Assembly (NCBI RefSeq): GCF_000963885.1
Contig: NZ_BALE01000034.1
Span: 1 to 54,918 of the forward strand
Direction of reading: 5' to 3'
DNA length: 54,918 nt
From: Tanticharoenia sakaeratensis NBRC 103193
Lineage (GTDB): Bacteria > Pseudomonadota > Alphaproteobacteria > Acetobacterales > Acetobacteraceae
In this document: positions 38,181 through 47,759 of the stretch, one piece after another
How positions within the stretch are numbered: the first letter of the stretch is position 1
Layout: each line of letters starts with the position of its first letter
Program-made: the position numbers and the translations under genes
The notes under the pieces: model-generated
The model's input: the letters and a program-made list of their open reading frames with translations, nothing else
Databases searched by the model: none
What the model was told of the DNA's origin: nothing

Positions 38181-39728
38181 ATGTCAGACCCGCAATCATC
38201 TCTCGCCTTGCCCGTGACCCGACTGACACGGCGCAAGACGCTCGATCAGGTCACTGCCGAATGCCAATCGCATGATCTCAAGCGAACGCTTACCGCAACA
38301 CAGCTGACGCTGCTCGGCGTCGGCGCCACCATCGGTGCGGGCATCTATGTCATGACGGGGGAAGCCGCCGCCGATTATGCCGGCCCCGCCGTTCTGGTCT
38401 CGTTCGTGATTGCGGCCCTTGCCTGCCTGTTCACGGCATTTTCCTATGGCGAGCTGTCCTCGACGCTTCCGGTCGCCGGATCGGCCTATTCCTATGCCTA
38501 CGTCTCGATCGGCGAAGGTGCGGCCTGGACTGTCGGCTGGCTCCTCCTGCTCGAATACGGGATATCCTGCGCGGCGGTCGCATCGGGCCTGTCCGGCTAC
38601 GCCACCAGCCTGCTGTCCGACCTGGGCGTGCACGTGCCGGCCGCATTGTCGCAATCGACATTTCAGACCGTGCTGTCGGGCGCAAACCTGACGCTGACGG
38701 TCGGCCCTCGCCTCGACTTCGTCGGGGGGCTGGCCGTGATGATCGTGACGGCCTTGCTGGTCCGCGGCGTGCAGGAATCCGCACGCGTGAATGCGGTCAT
38801 CGTCGTGATCAAGGTCGGCGTGCTGTTCGTATTTGTGGGATTCGGGCTGCAGGCCATGCATGCCGCCTACTGGCACCCGTTCATCCCGCAGAGCGAAGGC
38901 GGCTTCCGATACGGGCTTCCCGGTGTCTTCCGCGCCGCCTCGATCATCTTCTTCGCCTATGTCGGCTTCGAGGCCGTCTCCACCGCTGCCGCGGAAGCGC
39001 GCAATCCAAGGCGCGATGTCCCGATCGGGATCGTCCTCTCTCTCGTGATCTGCACGGCCGTCTATATCCTTGTGGCATCCGTCCTGATCGGCATCGTGCC
39101 CTATCGCGAACTTGGCGTGGCCGACCCGCTCGCCATTGCGGTGAATGCCATGCACGAGCCCTGGCTGGCCCTCCTCATCAAGGTCGGCGCAACGGTCGGG
39201 CTCTGCTCCGTCCTGCTGGGCCTGCTCTATGGGCAGACCCGGATCTTCTTTTCGATGAGCCGGGATGGCCTGATCCCAGCCGCGTTCTCGCGTGTGCATC
39301 CCACATTGCGCACGCCCTGGATCGGTACGATCCTGCTGGGCATATTGGTAGCCATCGCGACCGCGACCATGCCGCTCGAAGTGATCTCCGATCTCGTCAG
39401 CATCGGCACCGCATGCGCATTCGGGATCGTCAACTTCACGGTGATCTGGCAGCGCAACACACGCCCCGGCATCACGCGCCCGTTCAGCGTGCCGTTAGGT
39501 GGGATCACGATTGGCGGCTTCTGGATCGGCATCGCGCCGGCCCTCGGGATCGCATTCTGCGTCATCATGACGCTGCCGCTGTGCATCGACCTCCTGCGCG
39601 CACTCGGCAACGGCAACCCGCTGCCTGCCATCCTGCTCGGCATTTACATCGTCATCGGCATTGCCACCTATTTCGCCTATGGCCGCAGCCATTCGCGCAT
39701 GGCGCAAGCGCCCTTTGACGCGGACTAG
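38181..39728 (+). CDS. Amino acid permease (APC superfamily, CAT type)
   Basis: 515 residues with about 12-14 membrane segments. The first helix begins TLLGVGATIGAGIYVMTG, the APC-fold unwound helix of the cationic amino acid transporter group. FFAYVGFEAVSTAAAEARNP, the consensus stretch of helix 6, is also present. It imports an amino acid, and the substrate cannot be read from sequence. The ATG at 38181 follows GGGAAG closely; the frame extends upstream to 38064 with no transporter-like residues. The end overlaps the acylase gene by 50 bases. Confidence 0.9.
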   Translation: MSDPQSSLALPVTRLTRRKTLDQVTAECQSHDLKRTLTATQLTLLGVGATIGAGIYVMTGEAAADYAGPAVLVSFVIAALACLFTAFSYGELSSTLPVAGSAYSYAYVSIGEGAAWTVGWLLLLEYGISCAAVASGLSGYATSLLSDLGVHVPAALSQSTFQTVLSGANLTLTVGPRLDFVGGLAVMIVTALLVRGVQESARVNAVIVVIKVGVLFVFVGFGLQAMHAAYWHPFIPQSEGGFRYGLPGVFRAASIIFFAYVGFEAVSTAAAEARNPRRDVPIGIVLSLVICTAVYILVASVLIGIVPYRELGVADPLAIAVNAMHEPWLALLIKVGATVGLCSVLLGLLYGQTRIFFSMSRDGLIPAAFSRVHPTLRTPWIGTILLGILVAIATATMPLEVISDLVSIGTACAFGIVNFTVIWQRNTRPGITRPFSVPLGGITIGGFWIGIAPALGIAFCVIMTLPLCIDLLRALGNGNPLPAILLGIYIVIGIATYFAYGRSHSRMAQAPFDAD

Positions 39729-42030
39729 CCGCCGACTGCTCACACTGGCGGCGTCTCTCGCCGCCGTCATCTCGGCCACCGGCATCGGTCTCGGCGGCTT
39801 CGGCTGGCACGTCCTTCACGCAAGCCGCTCGATCCTTTCAGAACAGATTGAGATCGTCGGTCTCTCGGGGCCCGTCGTCATCACGCGTGACGCGCAGGGC
39901 ACCCCCCGGATCGTCGCATCATCCCGTCCCGATCTCGCCCGCGCCCTCGGCTTCCTGCATGGCCAGGAACGTTTCTTCGAAATGGACCTCATGCGCCATG
40001 CCGGCGCCGGCGCGCTGTCCGAACTTGTCGGCCGGGGCGCGGTATTGCTGGACCAGCGCCTGCGTCTTCATCGTTTTGCGCAGCGTGCCCGGCATCTGCT
40101 CGGCCTCCAAAGCCCCGACGACCGTGCGCTGCTCGACGCCTACAGCGCCGGCGTGAACGCCGGCCTGCACGCTCTCGGCCATCCGCCGTTCGAATACTCG
40201 ATCCTGCGCGTCAGACCACGAGACTGGCAGCCAGCCGACTCGCTGCTCGTCGTCTATGCGATGTATCTCGATCTCCAGCCGAGCGCGCCGCGCGCGCAGC
40301 AGGACCGCGCCATGCTGCGGCAAGCACTCGGGCCCGACATGGCCGCGTTCCTGATGCCACGCGCAACGCCTCTGGATGCGCCCATCGACGGCAGCGTCCT
40401 GCCCGCACCGCCCATGCCCGAGACGATGGCTCTTCCGTTAGACCACAGCCAACAGGCTCCCCTGCCCGTGCCAGAACATGGATCGAACAGCTTCGCCGTC
40501 TCGGGACATCTGACCGCGACCGGCAGTGCCATGCTCGCCAACGACATGCATCTGGCACTCAGCGTGCCGAACATCTGGTACCGCGCAGAACTCGTTCAGA
40601 CCAGCGCCCACCCCCGGCATCTTGTCGGCGTCACACTGCCCGGCGAGCCGTTCGTCATTTCCGGCAGCAATGGTGCCGTCACCTGGGCCCTGACGGACGG
40701 TTATATCGAAACGGGCGAGGCGATCCGCCTCGATCCCGTGCCCGGCGCATCGAACGCCTACCAGACGCCGGACGGGCCACGCCCGATCACGACATCTCAT
40801 GAGCATCTGGTCGTTGCCCACGGGGCATCACATGACGTGCCTGTCGAGGAAACGATCTGGGGCCCCGTCATGGGTCGAGACGCCTCGGGCGTAAGTCTCG
40901 TCTGGCGCTGGAGCGCCCATGACGACAACGCCATACAATATGACGGCTTCCGCGGGCTTGAAGACGCAAGGAGCGTGCAGGAAGGACTGGATGCGGCCCA
41001 TCATGCAGGCCTTCCACAGCAGAATATTCTGCTGGCCGATGCGCAGGGGCACATCGCGTGGAGCATCATAGGGCCCGTTCCCGACCGCTATGGGGTCGAC
41101 GACGGCCTGCCACACTCCTGGGCCAGCGGAGATCACGGCTGGCACGGTTATCTGACGCCTGACCAGGTCCCGCAGATCATCGACCCTCCGGGCGGCCGCT
41201 TATGGACCGCCAACGGACGCATGGTCGGTGGAGACGCACTGCGCCTTCTGGGCGACGGGGGCTATGCCGACGGTCTACGCGCAAGCCGAATCCGCGACGA
41301 CCTGTATGCATGAAACCGGTTCGCTGAATCGGACATGCTGGCCATCGAGACGGACGACCATGCGGATGCGTTGCGCACGTGGCAGGCCCTGCTCCTGCAC
41401 GCAACCACCGTGGCCAATATACCTGATCTTCGTTCGGAGACCCGGCACTGGGGTGAACGCGCCGTGCCGGACTCCATCGGCTACCGGCTCGTGCACGACT
41501 ATCGTGCCCATGCGCTCCAGATCGTGTTCGGGGCCTATACCAGCCTTCCGATAACGCCACGCAGCGCATGGTCGGTGGAAACCTTGCTGACACGGCGCCC
41601 GTCCGGTCTCGTTTCTCCGGGCTTCGACTCTTGGGATAATGTGGACCGCGCCATCATCGCCCGGATCCAGGCCGACGTGGCGAAAGCCGGGACGCTCTCG
41701 CAGTTCACATGGGGCCGCGCGAATCATGTCGGCATCCATCACCCGTTGTCGCGCTTCATCCCCGGGCTGCACGTTCTGACCGATCCACCGGGCGTCGCCG
41801 AAGCCGGTGACACCATGCTACCGCGTGTCGCAGTGCCCGGTTTCGGTGCATCCGAACGACAGGTGATCAGCCCCGGCCATGAAGAGCAGGCCCTGTTCGA
41901 TATGCCGATGGGCGAAGCCTCCGATCCGCTTGCGCCCTATTACGGTGCAGGCCAGGCCGACTGGGTCGCAGGGCGCGCAGAACCGCTCCTGCTTGGCCCA
42001 ATCCGCTGGACGCTGGTCCTGACGCCATGA
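39679..42030 (+). pseudogene. Penicillin acylase family protein interrupted by an in-frame TGA
   Basis: An N-terminal nucleophile hydrolase of the penicillin/AHL acylase family (S45), normally made as one precursor of about 780 residues and cut into alpha and beta chains. A signal anchor stands at the N-terminus. The beta-chain nucleophile is Ser269 in HGSNSFAVSG, followed by SAMLANDMHLALSVP. Codon 545 is TGA (41311-41313). The same frame then continues through NRFAESDMLAIETDD and the normal C-terminus (WGRANHVGIHHPLSR, MLPRVAVPGFGASE) to a stop at 42028-42030. No frameshift is involved; a single CGA-to-TGA change would explain it. Either the gene is inactive, the stop is read through, the C-terminal part is started again at ATG 41335, or the base is a sequence error. 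ATG 39679 is the chosen start. Confidence 0.85.
41311..41313 (+). other. Internal TGA codon in the acylase
   Basis: In-frame TGA between ...RIRDDLYA and NRFAESDML.... Both flanks belong to the same protein family and the same reading frame. The next base is A. Confidence 0.85.
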
Positions 42031-42034
42031 ACGG

Positions 42035-43258
42035 CTACGGGTTGGGAGCCGACGGCTCCGCACTGCTCCGGGGGCCCATGTATGACCCGGGCGGCGGCCG
42101 CATGATCGGCGGCGAGATCATGTCGTTCGACAGCACATCGCCGTCCGGCCACGCCGCCCCGCCCGGAACGTCGGCCACGACCGCAAGGCGGTTGCGGGGC
42201 AGCGCCTCGGGGCATTCCTCGCGGATCCGGTTGATGATCTTCTCGCGGATCTCGCACCGCAGATCCCAGCTCTGAAGCGCATTGCGCGCGCTTGCGATGA
42301 TTCGGATGCTCATGATCTGCGCGTTGCAGTCCGCCACCTGGCAGTCGAACACCTTGCCGTCCCAGAGCGGGCAGGTCTTGATGATGTCCTGAAGCTGCTC
42401 GCGGATCTTGTCCATCGGCGCCTGGTAATCGAGGTACAGGAACACGACGCCGATGATCGCCGCCGAATTATGCGTCCAGTTCTCGAACCTGTTTTCGAGG
42501 AAATAGGAAATCGGCACGATATGCCGCCGCCAGTCCCATACCCGCAGCACGACATAGGTCGCGGTGATTTCCTCCACCCAGGCCCAGTCACCATTGATGA
42601 TGATCAGGTCTTCCATGCGGATGGGCTGGGTGATTGCGATCTGAACGCCTGCGATCAGGTTGGTCAGCAGGCCGCGCGCGGCAAAGCCCACCACGATCGA
42701 TGCGGCACCGGCGGAAGCGAACAGCGACACGCCGTAATTGCGCACCGAGGGAAAGGTCGTGAGCGCGATCGCGACCGTTACGACGCCCGTCATGATCTCG
42801 CCCATGCGTCGCAGGACCCGGATCTGGGTCTGGTGCGTACGGGCCATGATGTCATCGGTATGTTCGCGCGATGACAGCCGGATCAGATAGGCCTCGGTCG
42901 CAATGCGAAACGCAATGACCGCCGAATAACCGACGAGGAGGATGAAGGCGATCAGCAGGATACGGGCGAAGATCTGGATCGTGTCGTATGACAGCCCCGA
43001 CGCCGCCGGCAGCGACGACCCCACAGCGAGAATGACCAGCATGAGCCGCGCCGGACGCCGCATGGCGAGGGCGACCGTACGCACGGCCGCGCCGCCGCGT
43101 GAGCCCGGCACCCGCAGCAACGCGTCGGTCGCAAGCCGACTGACATAAAATGTCACCAGCCCGATGATGAACAGCATCAGGACAGAGGCGACCGGCCCGG
43201 GAAGCCAGTCGAAATACTGCCGGAAGGCGAACATCGAACTGAGATATTGCTGCTTCAA
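42035..43258 (-). CDS. Mechanosensitive ion channel (MscS family)
   Basis: About 407 residues. Osmotic-shock release channel in the inner membrane. Four hydrophobic segments precede the pore helix region VSLFASAGAASIVVGFAARG, followed by the MscS beta-domain signature (GVQIAITQPIRMEDLIIING, VPISYFLENRFENWT). The start is probably a TTG at 43258 with AGGA 8 bases upstream (43267-43270); ATG 43234 lacks a ribosome-binding site. The C-terminal 50 residues are Pro/Ser-rich and poorly conserved. It is convergent with the acylase gene with a 4-base gap. Confidence 0.9.
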   Translation of the reverse strand: MKQQYLSSMFAFRQYFDWLPGPVASVLMLFIIGLVTFYVSRLATDALLRVPGSRGGAAVRTVALAMRRPARLMLVILAVGSSLPAASGLSYDTIQIFARILLIAFILLVGYSAVIAFRIATEAYLIRLSSREHTDDIMARTHQTQIRVLRRMGEIMTGVVTVAIALTTFPSVRNYGVSLFASAGAASIVVGFAARGLLTNLIAGVQIAITQPIRMEDLIIINGDWAWVEEITATYVVLRVWDWRRHIVPISYFLENRFENWTHNSAAIIGVVFLYLDYQAPMDKIREQLQDIIKTCPLWDGKVFDCQVADCNAQIMSIRIIASARNALQSWDLRCEIREKIINRIREECPEALPRNRLAVVADVPGGAAWPDGDVLSNDMISPPIMRPPPGSYMGPRSSAEPSAPNP

Positions 43259-43425
43259 ATGTTGTGTCCTATCGGCCGGACGGCCCTCCGGCCCCACCTC
43301 GTCCCGCCCGTGTAGGGACCTTTTGCCGTAATTGTGAAGTCCAATTCGCCCCCGTGCATCCCGACGCGTCTCCATGGTTGACACCAAGGGACACGTTCTT
43401 TAAGTCGGCCTCCACCGGAGGCCAT

Positions 43426-43500
43426 GGCGGCGTAGCTCAGCGGTAGAGCAGGGGAATCATAATCCCTTGGTCGGCGGTTCAAATCCGTCCGCCGCTACCA
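43426..43500 (+). tRNA. tRNA-Met (anticodon CAT), elongator type
   Basis: 75 bases including an encoded CCA. Cloverleaf: acceptor GGCGGCG/CGCCGCT (a G.U first pair), D-stem GCTC/GAGC with a 7-base loop, anticodon stem GGGGA/TCCCT around ATCATAA, a TGGTC variable loop, and T-arm GGCGG-TTCAAAT-CCGTC. The anticodon is CAT. The AATCATAAT loop and CGCTACCA end match the alphaproteobacterial elongator tRNA-Met pattern as I recall it. tRNA-Ile2 (CAT, lysidine-modified) is the alternative; the initiator is unlikely because the three G-C pairs below the anticodon are absent. Confidence 0.93.
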
Positions 43501-43569
43501 TCGGCCCCGGTTCCGATAATCCCTACATGACCATGGCGCGATGCGCCTGGGATCGCTAGAAGCGTCGCC

Positions 43570-44436
43570 ATGAAAGCGCCGCTCGCGATCGTCACGATGG
43601 TCTACAACGAACCGGAATTCCTTCCGGTCTGGTGCCGCCACTATGCCCGGCAGGCAGGGCCCGCCAACTGCTACGTGGTGGACCACGGGTCCAGCGACGG
43701 CTCTGTTGACCGGATCGGCGAGGTCAACCGGATCCGCCTGCCCCGCTCGCCCCAGGATGATGAACGTCGAGCGCAGGCGATCTCGTCGATCTGCACGGGC
43801 CTCCTGTCCTACTACGATGCCGTCATTTATGTGGACGTCGACGAGATTCTGGTCGCCGATCCCGCGCTCTATCCATCACTGCGCGATTTCGCCGCCCAGA
43901 CGCAGGGCGATGCCGTCGTCGCAACCGGTCTCGACGTCATTCATGCGATCGAAACGGAAGCCCCGATCGACTGGTCACGGCCCGTATCCACGCAACGTCG
44001 CTGGCTCCGCTTTTCAAGCGCCATGTGCAAGCCCGCGCTCATCCGGCGTCCTGTCGCCTGGGCACCGGGCTTTCACAGCGTGAACATTCCGAGCGTCTTT
44101 GGAAGCCCGTTGTTCCTGTTCCACCTGCGCTATGCCGATCTCGATTCCGGGCTTGTCCGTCTGGGGCGGACGCGCCGGCAGGCGTGGAGCAGCGAGTATC
44201 TCGGACAGCATCAGCGCATGGGCGATCAGAACTGGGCCTCCATGCTGTCGGGCATGGCCCACCTGCCGCAGATCAACGACACGTCTCTGGCCGAGAGCGA
44301 CCCACAGCTTGCCGACTGGCGCGATCGCGTGCGGGCCAGCATGGTCGGGCGCGAGCACGAACGCTACACACTCGATCTGCATGTCAGCGGAGACGCGCTG
44401 TGGCGCCTGCCCGACCGCTTCGTCAATACGTTCTAA
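43570..44436 (+). CDS. Glycosyltransferase family 2-like protein
   Basis: 288 residues. A GT-A-type domain starts IVTMVYNEPEFLPVWCRHYA, followed by VVDHGSSDGS and a DxD-type metal site in VDVDE (88-92). This layout resembles the Glyco_tranf_2_4 group that adds sugars to surface polysaccharides or proteins. The acceptor and donor are not predictable. Weak ribosome-binding site (GAAGCG); a lone gene 69 bases after the tRNA. Confidence 0.82.
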   Translation: MKAPLAIVTMVYNEPEFLPVWCRHYARQAGPANCYVVDHGSSDGSVDRIGEVNRIRLPRSPQDDERRAQAISSICTGLLSYYDAVIYVDVDEILVADPALYPSLRDFAAQTQGDAVVATGLDVIHAIETEAPIDWSRPVSTQRRWLRFSSAMCKPALIRRPVAWAPGFHSVNIPSVFGSPLFLFHLRYADLDSGLVRLGRTRRQAWSSEYLGQHQRMGDQNWASMLSGMAHLPQINDTSLAESDPQLADWRDRVRASMVGREHERYTLDLHVSGDALWRLPDRFVNTF

Positions 44437-44653
44437 AAGCTGCCGGACCATAACGCGACCGGGCGTGTCTCAGCCTGCGCGCAGGGTCCGGATCGTGTCG
44501 CCCTGCCCGCTTCGGCCGTGGATATGTACCAGCCTGACAGGCATCAACGATATCAGGCACCCTGGGTGGCGACTGATAAGCCGTATCGGGTAATCCGGTA
44601 GCAAATGCATGCCGATGGCCGCGCCTTGCGCTGCCATCGGCATGAGCAGGCTG
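44437..44653. other. Convergent intergenic region
   Basis: 217 bases between the glycosyltransferase and DUF4167 stops. It holds the palindrome CCTGCGCGCAGG (44474-44485) and a strong inverted repeat (44608-44644). Confidence 0.5.
44608..44644 (-). terminator. 12-bp inverted repeat, likely terminator of the DUF4167 transcript
   Basis: CATGCCGATGGC (44608-44619) and GCCATCGGCATG (44633-44644) pair perfectly around a 13-base loop, 9 bases beyond the DUF4167 stop. The minus-strand continuation is CATTTGCTACC, a poor T-tract. Confidence 0.5.
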
Positions 44654-45061
44654 TCAGTCAGCCGGAGATTCGGCCACTTCCGGCTGTTCCGTCGCTTCGG
44701 CGCCAGACTCCTGCGAGCGGCGCTCGTCCGTGTCGGCATTGGCGCGCTGGCGCTGAACGTGACGTTCCTGCTGGCTCTGCTGCGCTGCCTGCGTCATCGC
44801 GTTCAGGATACGGAAATAATGCTCCGCATGCTGGAAATACGCCTCGGCCAGAATCCGGTCCCCTGTCCCGGTCGCATCGCGTCCCAGCTGGAGATACTTC
44901 TCGAACAGCTGCTGGGCGGTGCCGCGTACGCGCAGGTCCGGGCCGTTGCTGTCGAACACGTGATTACGGTTCAGGGGCGTCTGGCCATTGCTGTGACGCA
45001 CCCCGCCACCACCGCCACCTGTCGGCCGATGATGACGGCTTCTCATACGTTTCATGTTCAT
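44654..45061 (-). CDS. DUF4167 domain-containing protein
   Basis: 135 residues from ATG 45061. The N-terminus is basic with a Gly run (MNMKRMRSRHHRPTGG), followed by the conserved HVFDSNGPDLRVRGTAQQLF and AYFQHAEHYFRI, which define DUF4167. The C-terminal 35 residues are a Gln/Arg/Glu-rich, probably disordered tail. The domain is common in alphaproteobacteria downstream of prmC and prfA. The function is unknown; the basic head suggests nucleic-acid contact. Longer starts up to 45232 add unrelated residues. Confidence 0.88.
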   Translation of the reverse strand: MNMKRMRSRHHRPTGGGGGGVRHSNGQTPLNRNHVFDSNGPDLRVRGTAQQLFEKYLQLGRDATGTGDRILAEAYFQHAEHYFRILNAMTQAAQQSQQERHVQRQRANADTDERRSQESGAEATEQPEVAESPAD

Positions 45062-45353
45062 GGACTTGCGAAGCACTTTCCTGTTCGCGGCCGTGCCGAA
45101 AAGGCGAACGAGACGCCCTTGAGCGACATCGCGACCACACACCGGCCCGAAGACCAACATGGAGCCGCCGGAAACAACTCCGGTCGATATCGCGTCGATA
45201 TGCCGAACTGCCATACCGGGCCATCTAGGCACCGAAATCGTCGCATCCGCAGGACCAACCTGCCGGCCGTCCGGGTTCGCGGACGGTCTTCGATGCGGTG
45301 AATGGCAGCGACGCCCTATCGTTTATCGCAGAAGTCCGCCCGCGCCAACCGCT

Positions 45354-46214
45354 TTATGCGTCTGGCGCCTCCAGCACGAGCGCTCGCGCGATCCCGCCCA
45401 GATCCTGCCAGCGCCCACGTTCCGCAAGACCCTGTCCGCGCGCCAGTGCCGATACCTGATCGATCTGCCCGATACCCATTTCAAGTATTGCGCATCCACC
45501 CGGCACAAGAAGATCGGGCAGACGGGACACGATCACGCGATAGGCATCGAGCCCGTCCACACCCCCGTCGAGGGCGCGGCCGGGTTCGTATTGCCGAACT
45601 TCCGGCATCAGGCCGGCTAGATCGGCTCGCGGAATATAGGGGGGATTGCTCAGCACCACGTCAAAGCGCGCGTCCAGTGCCGTATCCCATGATCCCGCGA
45701 AACAGGCGCATCGCTTGTCCAGCCCGTTCGCGCGGGCATTGCGCATGGCGAGTACTGCCGCGTCGGGCGACAGATCGACACCGATCCCGATGGCCTCCTG
45801 ATATTCGGACAAGGCCGCCAGCAGCAGACACCCGGTCCCCGTCCCGAGATCGAGCACCGAGCGGACCGACGCACGATCCGGGCGCATCTGCAGCAGCGCT
45901 TCGATCAACGCCTCGCTGTCGGCCCGGGGAATCAGCGTCTCGCGCGACACCGCGAGAGAAAGCGTCCAGAATCCCGCGTCCCCGGTGATGAATGCCGCAG
46001 GCTCCCGCGCACAACGACGCTCTACTGCCTGTTCCAGCCGTGCGAGTTCCTGTGCCGTCAGATTTTCACGTAGCAGGAGCCCGGACGCGTCGGTCTCCAG
46101 TACATGGCACGCAAGCCATCGGACTTCGCGCGCGGCATCTTCGATCCCGGCCGTGTCGAGATCACGAAACAGGCGTGCTCGCACCTCCCGCCACGCAATC
46201 GGGCTCTGGCTCAC
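45354..46214 (-). CDS. prmC: Peptide chain release factor N5-glutamine methyltransferase PrmC
   Basis: 286 residues. Methylates the Gln of the GGQ motif in release factors, here most directly PrfA encoded upstream. SAM-binding motif LDLGTGTG (121-128), catalytic motif SNPPYIP (NPPY 190-193), and an N-terminal helical substrate-binding domain. In many alphaproteobacteria it directly follows prfA. Here the exported protein gene at 46242-46694 is inserted between them on the other strand, so prmC needs its own promoter. It is divergent from that gene with a 27-base gap. Confidence 0.94.
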   Translation of the reverse strand: MSQSPIAWREVRARLFRDLDTAGIEDAAREVRWLACHVLETDASGLLLRENLTAQELARLEQAVERRCAREPAAFITGDAGFWTLSLAVSRETLIPRADSEALIEALLQMRPDRASVRSVLDLGTGTGCLLLAALSEYQEAIGIGVDLSPDAAVLAMRNARANGLDKRCACFAGSWDTALDARFDVVLSNPPYIPRADLAGLMPEVRQYEPGRALDGGVDGLDAYRVIVSRLPDLLVPGGCAILEMGIGQIDQVSALARGQGLAERGRWQDLGGIARALVLEAPDA

Positions 46215-46241
46215 AGGACGGCTCTCGCGGTATCAAGGGGC

Positions 46242-46694
46242 ATGTTCAGGATCTCTCTCGCCTCATGTCGGGCGGCGGCGCTCGCAGGTTTCGCTTTCTG
46301 CGGCGCAGCGCACGCCGGAAGTTTCACGGTCGTCGATGACCGGGCGCCGGTCGAAGTGTCCGAAGTCTCACGGCTCTATATCGACGGCAATCTGGCCGCC
46401 ACGTTCAGGCTCGATCCCAATACCCCGACCCAGTCGCGCGTCGTGCAGACCCCGATGGGCCGTGTGAACCACGATTATGCACTATGCGGCGAGATCACGA
46501 TCCAGACGCCTGACGGTCGTCACGAAACCCATCAGGTCAGCAGCGAAGGCATCCTCAATCATCCGGATGGCCATACGCTTCAGGCGATCGGTGCCGCCGA
46601 CTTCACCGATTTCTACCTGACCGACCCTGACGATCCGACGATCGCCGAGCATCATCCGGGCCGGTCCGGCGCCTGCATCAGCCCGTCCGTCTGA
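46242..46694 (+). CDS. Small exported protein of unknown function
   Basis: 150 residues. A signal peptide (FRISLASCRAAALAGFAFCG, then AAHA) precedes a mature domain of about 125 residues beginning SFTVVDDRAPVEVSEVSRLY. The mature part is beta-rich and negatively charged, with two cysteines (DYALCGEIT and GACISPSV) that could form a disulfide. I do not recognise a family. The ATG at 46242 has AAGGGG almost adjacent, so the site is poor. It sits between prfA and prmC on the opposite strand, 27 bases from prmC and 2 bases from the prfA stop. Confidence 0.7.
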   Translation: MFRISLASCRAAALAGFAFCGAAHAGSFTVVDDRAPVEVSEVSRLYIDGNLAATFRLDPNTPTQSRVVQTPMGRVNHDYALCGEITIQTPDGRHETHQVSSEGILNHPDGHTLQAIGAADFTDFYLTDPDDPTIAEHHPGRSGACISPSV

Positions 46695-46696
46695 CC

Positions 46697-47755
46697 TCAG
46701 GCCAGACCCTCGGCCGCCAGCAGCGCCGTCTGCTCGTCCTGCGCCAGTGCATCCACGATCTCGGCGAATTCGCCCTGCATGATCCGGTCGATCTTGTAGA
46801 GCGTCAGGTTGATCCGGTGGTCGGTCACGCGACCTTGCGGAAAATTGTAGGTCCGAATCCGCTCCGAACGGTCGCCAGTACCGACCTGTGACTTCCGGTC
46901 CGCGGCCCGGCTCGCATGCGCCTGCGCGCGCTCGCGTTCATACAGCCGGGCGCGCAGGATCTTCATCGCCTTCGCACGGTTCTTGTGCTGGCTTTTCTCC
47001 TCCTGCATCGCAACCACAATGCCGGAGGGAAGATGGGTGATGCGAACGGCACTTTCCGTCTTGTTGACGTGCTGCCCGCCGGCACCCGACGCGCGATAGA
47101 CGTCGATCCGCAAATCGCCATCATTGATTGCGACGTCCACCTCCTCGGCCTCCGGCAGCACCGCGACGGTGACCGTCGACGTGTGGATCCGGCCCTGGCT
47201 TTCGGTCGCAGGCACGCGCTGCACGCGATGCACGCCCGATTCGTATTTGAGACGCGCGAACACGCCGCGCCCCGTGACCGTCGCCATCCCGGCACGCAGA
47301 CCGGCAAGCTCGCTCTCGTCGTATTCGAGAACCTCGAAGCGCCAGCCACTCAGATCCGCGAACCGTCGATACGCGTCGAACAGCTCGGATGCGAAGAGCG
47401 CTGCCTCGTCGCCGCCGGCCGCCGGCCGAATTTCAAGGATCGCACTGCGCTCATCCGCCTGATCGCGTGGCAGCAGCGCCAGCCGCACAGCCTGATGCAG
47501 CGCGTCCATCTGCGCGTTCAGCGCCTCGAGCTCGGCCTGCGCCAGCTCGCGCATCTCGGGGTCGTCGAGCATCGCACGAGTCGCTTCGCGTGCCCGGTCA
47601 GCGCCGCGATAGGCCTCGATTGCAGCCACCACTGGCGCGAGCTCGGCATATTCGCGTGAGGCCGCCGTGAAGTTCTCGCCGCTGCCCTCGGCCAGAATCG
47701 CTTGCAGTTCGTCATGGCGCGCGACCACACGATCAAGCCGCTCGTCCAATGCCAC
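46697..47755 (-). CDS. prfA: Peptide chain release factor 1
   Basis: 352 residues. Terminates translation at UAA and UAG. Stop-codon recognition tripeptide PAT (182-184, in [14 protein letters not shown]) and the catalytic GGQ (226-228, in [16 protein letters not shown]). The start is a GTG at 47755, 4 bases after the hisS stop; the frame is open to 47824 inside hisS. Length and motifs are typical. Its Gln228 is the expected PrmC target. Confidence 0.96.
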   Translation of the reverse strand: MALDERLDRVVARHDELQAILAEGSGENFTAASREYAELAPVVAAIEAYRGADRAREATRAMLDDPEMRELAQAELEALNAQMDALHQAVRLALLPRDQADERSAILEIRPAAGGDEAALFASELFDAYRRFADLSGWRFEVLEYDESELAGLRAGMATVTGRGVFARLKYESGVHRVQRVPATESQGRIHTSTVTVAVLPEAEEVDVAINDGDLRIDVYRASGAGGQHVNKTESAVRITHLPSGIVVAMQEEKSQHKNRAKAMKILRARLYERERAQAHASRAADRKSQVGTGDRSERIRTYNFPQGRVTDHRINLTLYKIDRIMQGEFAEIVDALAQDEQTALLAAEGLA

Positions 47756-47759
47756 GGTC

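Noticed and set aside
41314-42030. Separate gene for the acylase C-terminal part
   Set aside because: It is in the same frame as the upstream part and lacks a ribosome-binding site; it reads as the missing end of one acylase.
43426-43500. Initiator tRNA-fMet
   Set aside because: The anticodon stem lacks the three consecutive G-C pairs of initiators, and the acceptor starts with a G.U pair rather than the C.A mismatch.
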